Origin: Ectothiorhodospiraceae bacterium
GTDB taxonomy: Bacteria; Bacteroidota; Ignavibacteria; SZUA-365; GCA-2699105
Assembly (NCBI GenBank): GCA_002699105.1
Contig: PABJ01000166.1
Location: 1-33,628 of the forward strand
Length of the DNA: 33,628 nt
Reading direction: 5' to 3'
Shown: piece by piece, positions 31,691-33,628 of the stretch
How the letters are laid out: the number at the start of each line of letters is the position of its first letter
Position numbering within the stretch: the first letter of the stretch is position 1
Notes under the pieces: generated by a model
Database searches by the model: none
Told to the model about the DNA's origin: nothing
Seen by the model: only the letters and a program-made list of their open reading frames with translations
Made by a program: the position numbers and the translations under genes

Positions 31691-33628
31691 TCAATCCAGA
31701 TCGTAGCGTTTCCGGAGGTCTTCCACGCCTTTCGGCTCCCCGATAACCGTTACCTGGTCGCCGTTGAAGAGCCTGGTATCGCCCTTCGGAATGATGATCT
31801 CATCGGTCCTGCGTATCATGGCAACGAGGCAGCCTTCCGGGAATTTCGCATCGAACAGCGGCACATCGTCGAGCGTCCCGGTCTTTTTCTCCCTCTCTAC
31901 CTGGAAGGTGATAAAGCCCTCTTCCTTCGTCAGCACGCGCTTTATCTCCTCCTCGCTTTTTGCCGTCTGCCATTCTGCAGGGAAGTCGTCGTCTTCCACA
32001 CGGCCGGCAATCTTCGCCAAAACCCTCAGATGAAGCCCCGGATCGTCCATCGGGCTTGCGAGAAAGAATGCAGCTCGCACGCTTTCATCCTCCATGCCGT
32101 GGTCCTTCATGGGGTTGTTCAGTTCAATGTGCAGCCCATGATTCGCACGCACAAGAACCATTATCGGGCGCTTCAATCCGTCGATGCGCAGATGGGGCAA
32201 CGCAATGTGATGGGTGACGGGCGTCGCGCCGGTGCGGTTTCCTTCGAGGAATTTGTTCTTGATTTCCTCGCTTTTCAGGACGGAATGCTCAGAGAACCAG
32301 TCTGATACCTGAGTGACGACGTTCTCGAACTGCGACTCCTCGGGCAGATCCATCACGTAGCTGCGGGCGATAATCTCGCGGAACGGGTCCTTATCGCGCA
32401 GGCCCTTTTCCTTGAGAATCCCGCGGAGTTCGGTATCCAATCCTTCGTACCGGTACCTTCCGAGGCGTTCGAATATATGATAGATCGCACCCGTCCTCAC
32501 TACACGCTCTCGCGCATACTTGAAATACCAGATCACCGAGATAACAACGAGTCCGCTGGAAAAGAGCATCGGCGCAGGCCCCATTTCGATGATCATCCAG
32601 AAGGAGGCGAGAATTCCTACGATCTGTATCCACGGATACAGCGGCGCTTTGAATCCGGGATCGTAGGACTGAATCTTGCTTTCGCGCATAATAATGACCG
32701 CGAGGGAGACGAGCGCGAACATGAACAATTGGAAGGCACTGGCGAGCTTGGCGATCCCCATAGGATCGAAGGAAACCAGGAAAATAACGATGACGCCGAC
32801 CGTCACAAGAATGGAGATGTAGGGAGTATCGAACCTGCTCATTTTCATGAACCAGCGCGGTACGATGTGATCGCGGCTCATAGCGAGCGGGTAGCGCGAT
32901 GCGCTCATCGTGCCGGCATTCGCAACGGAAACGAAAGCGACAAGCGCGGCGACCGAGAGGATTATTGCCCCGAACTCTCCAAAAAACACACGCGCGGCAT
33001 CGGCTGCAGGGGTGAGCGTTCCGGTGAGCGATTCTATATCCAGCGTTCCGACCATGACCAGTGTACCCAACACGTACACCACAAATGCAGCGCCAAGGCT
33101 CAGAAATATTCCGAGGGGGAGATTCTTTTCCGGGTTTTTCACTTCCTCGGAAAGGCTGGCAATCTTTGTAATGCCGACATAGCTGATATAGACAAGTCCC
33201 GCCGAGGCCACCATCGAGCTGACATCGAAGTCCCAGAACTCGGCGAAATGCGAGGCTTGCAGACTCGGCAGTCCGCCGCCGATAAACGCCCCGAGAATAG
33301 AGAGGAGAACGAGCACGAGAAACACCTGAAGTGCGCCCGTCTTCTTGGCGCCGAGGATGTTGAGCACACCAAGCACAATTGCCAGGCTCACTGCCACCGG
33401 GACTATCGGCAATGAAGGGAAGAACAGTCCGATGTACGCGCCCATCCCGATAAGCGCAAAGGCGACCTTCAGAATGAGTGCGAGCCAGGTGCCGATTCCT
33501 CCAATCGTTCCGACGAGCGGTCCCAGCGTCCGGTCCAGGAAGTAATACACGCCCCCGGCACGAGGCATGGCGGTGGCCAGTTCAACGATGCTCAGCATCG
33601 CCGGGACGAGGGGTACGGCAGCCAGCAC
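31691..33628 (-). CDS. APC permease-EIIA-TrkA_C fusion, paralog (N-terminus cut by window edge)
   Basis: 645 residues are inside the window; the frame is still open at the edge, where the GTG codon is internal. By comparison with the neighbour about 46 N-terminal residues are missing. All three modules are present in the same order: permease with MPRAGGVYYFLDRTLGPLVG, SLSEEVKNPEKNLPLG and AMSRDHIVPRWFMK; EIIA-like domain with PVTHHIALPHLRIDG (candidate phospho-His in LPH); and TrkA_C-like end with GCLVAMIRRTDEIIIPKGDT. The two proteins are alike along their whole length, pointing to tandem duplication followed by divergence, perhaps to different substrates. Confidence 0.88.
   Translation of the reverse strand: MLAAVPLVPAMLSIVELATAMPRAGGVYYFLDRTLGPLVGTIGGIGTWLALILKVAFALIGMGAYIGLFFPSLPIVPVAVSLAIVLGVLNILGAKKTGALQVFLVLVLLSILGAFIGGGLPSLQASHFAEFWDFDVSSMVASAGLVYISYVGITKIASLSEEVKNPEKNLPLGIFLSLGAAFVVYVLGTLVMVGTLDIESLTGTLTPAADAARVFFGEFGAIILSVAALVAFVSVANAGTMSASRYPLAMSRDHIVPRWFMKMSRFDTPYISILVTVGVIVIFLVSFDPMGIAKLASAFQLFMFALVSLAVIIMRESKIQSYDPGFKAPLYPWIQIVGILASFWMIIEMGPAPMLFSSGLVVISVIWYFKYARERVVRTGAIYHIFERLGRYRYEGLDTELRGILKEKGLRDKDPFREIIARSYVMDLPEESQFENVVTQVSDWFSEHSVLKSEEIKNKFLEGNRTGATPVTHHIALPHLRIDGLKRPIMVLVRANHGLHIELNNPMKDHGMEDESVRAAFFLASPMDDPGLHLRVLAKIAGRVEDDDFPAEWQTAKSEEEIKRVLTKEEGFITFQVEREKKTGTLDDVPLFDAKFPEGCLVAMIRRTDEIIIPKGDTRLFNGDQVTVIGEPKGVEDLRKRYDLD

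Noticed and set aside
1-33628. CRISPR arrays, insertion sequences, integrases, rRNA or tRNA genes
   Set aside because: No regularly spaced repeats, transposase or recombinase motifs, or RNA gene signatures were seen on either strand.

Overview
The window looks like chromosomal DNA from an aerobic or facultative member of the Bacteroidota-Chlorobiota (FCB) group, perhaps an Ignavibacteria/Kapabacteria- or Rhodothermia-like lineage. Five secreted proteins end in type IX secretion (T9SS) sorting domains with the NYPNP-type linker. The carotenoid gene set resembles that of Salinibacter-like bacteria. The assignment is inference; no rRNA or tRNA gene is visible.

Layout: almost everything is on the minus strand. 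At 1-3871 lie an NtrC-type response regulator (cut by the window edge), its sensor kinase, and a di-iron RIC/YtfE-type repair protein behind an FNR/DNR-like box. At 3966-6654 there is an orphan terminator (possible small RNA), a plus-strand GT2 glycosyltransferase and esterase, and a convergent methyltransferase. At 6894-11740 are a small exported protein of unknown role, a PQQ-type propeller protein and a BNR-type propeller protein, the last two with T9SS tails. At 11947-15245 is a phenylacetyl-CoA epoxidase operon (tetR-paaA-paaB-paaC-paaD) with a palindromic operator. At 15325-16833 is a T9SS beta-helix protein.

At 16890-24862 is a tightly packed eight-gene carotenoid operon, transcribed in the order crtYcd, crtD-like, crtI, crtB, PlsC acyltransferase (cruD-like), GT2 (cruC-like), cruF, crtW. 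A MerR/B12-binding regulator of the CarH/LitR type is divergent from it, and the shared 164-bp intergenic region holds two good sigma70-like promoters and repeated CGCTCA half-sites. Together the genes predict a light- or B12-responsive pathway to an acylated, glucosylated monocyclic carotenoid of the salinixanthin type. The last gene, crtW (4-ketolase), is broken by a frameshift in a run of ten adenines.

At 25901-29328 are two tandem paralogous T9SS proteins. At 29472-33628 are two tandem paralogous transporters that fuse an APC permease, a PTS EIIA-like domain and a TrkA-C/RCK-C-like domain; the second is cut by the window edge.

The best candidates for something new are the frameshifted crtW, the CarH-like regulator with substituted cobalamin-site residues and its operator array, the RIC protein that lost its N-terminal Cys-Cys pair, the orphan terminator/possible RNA, and the APC-EIIA-RCK transporters.
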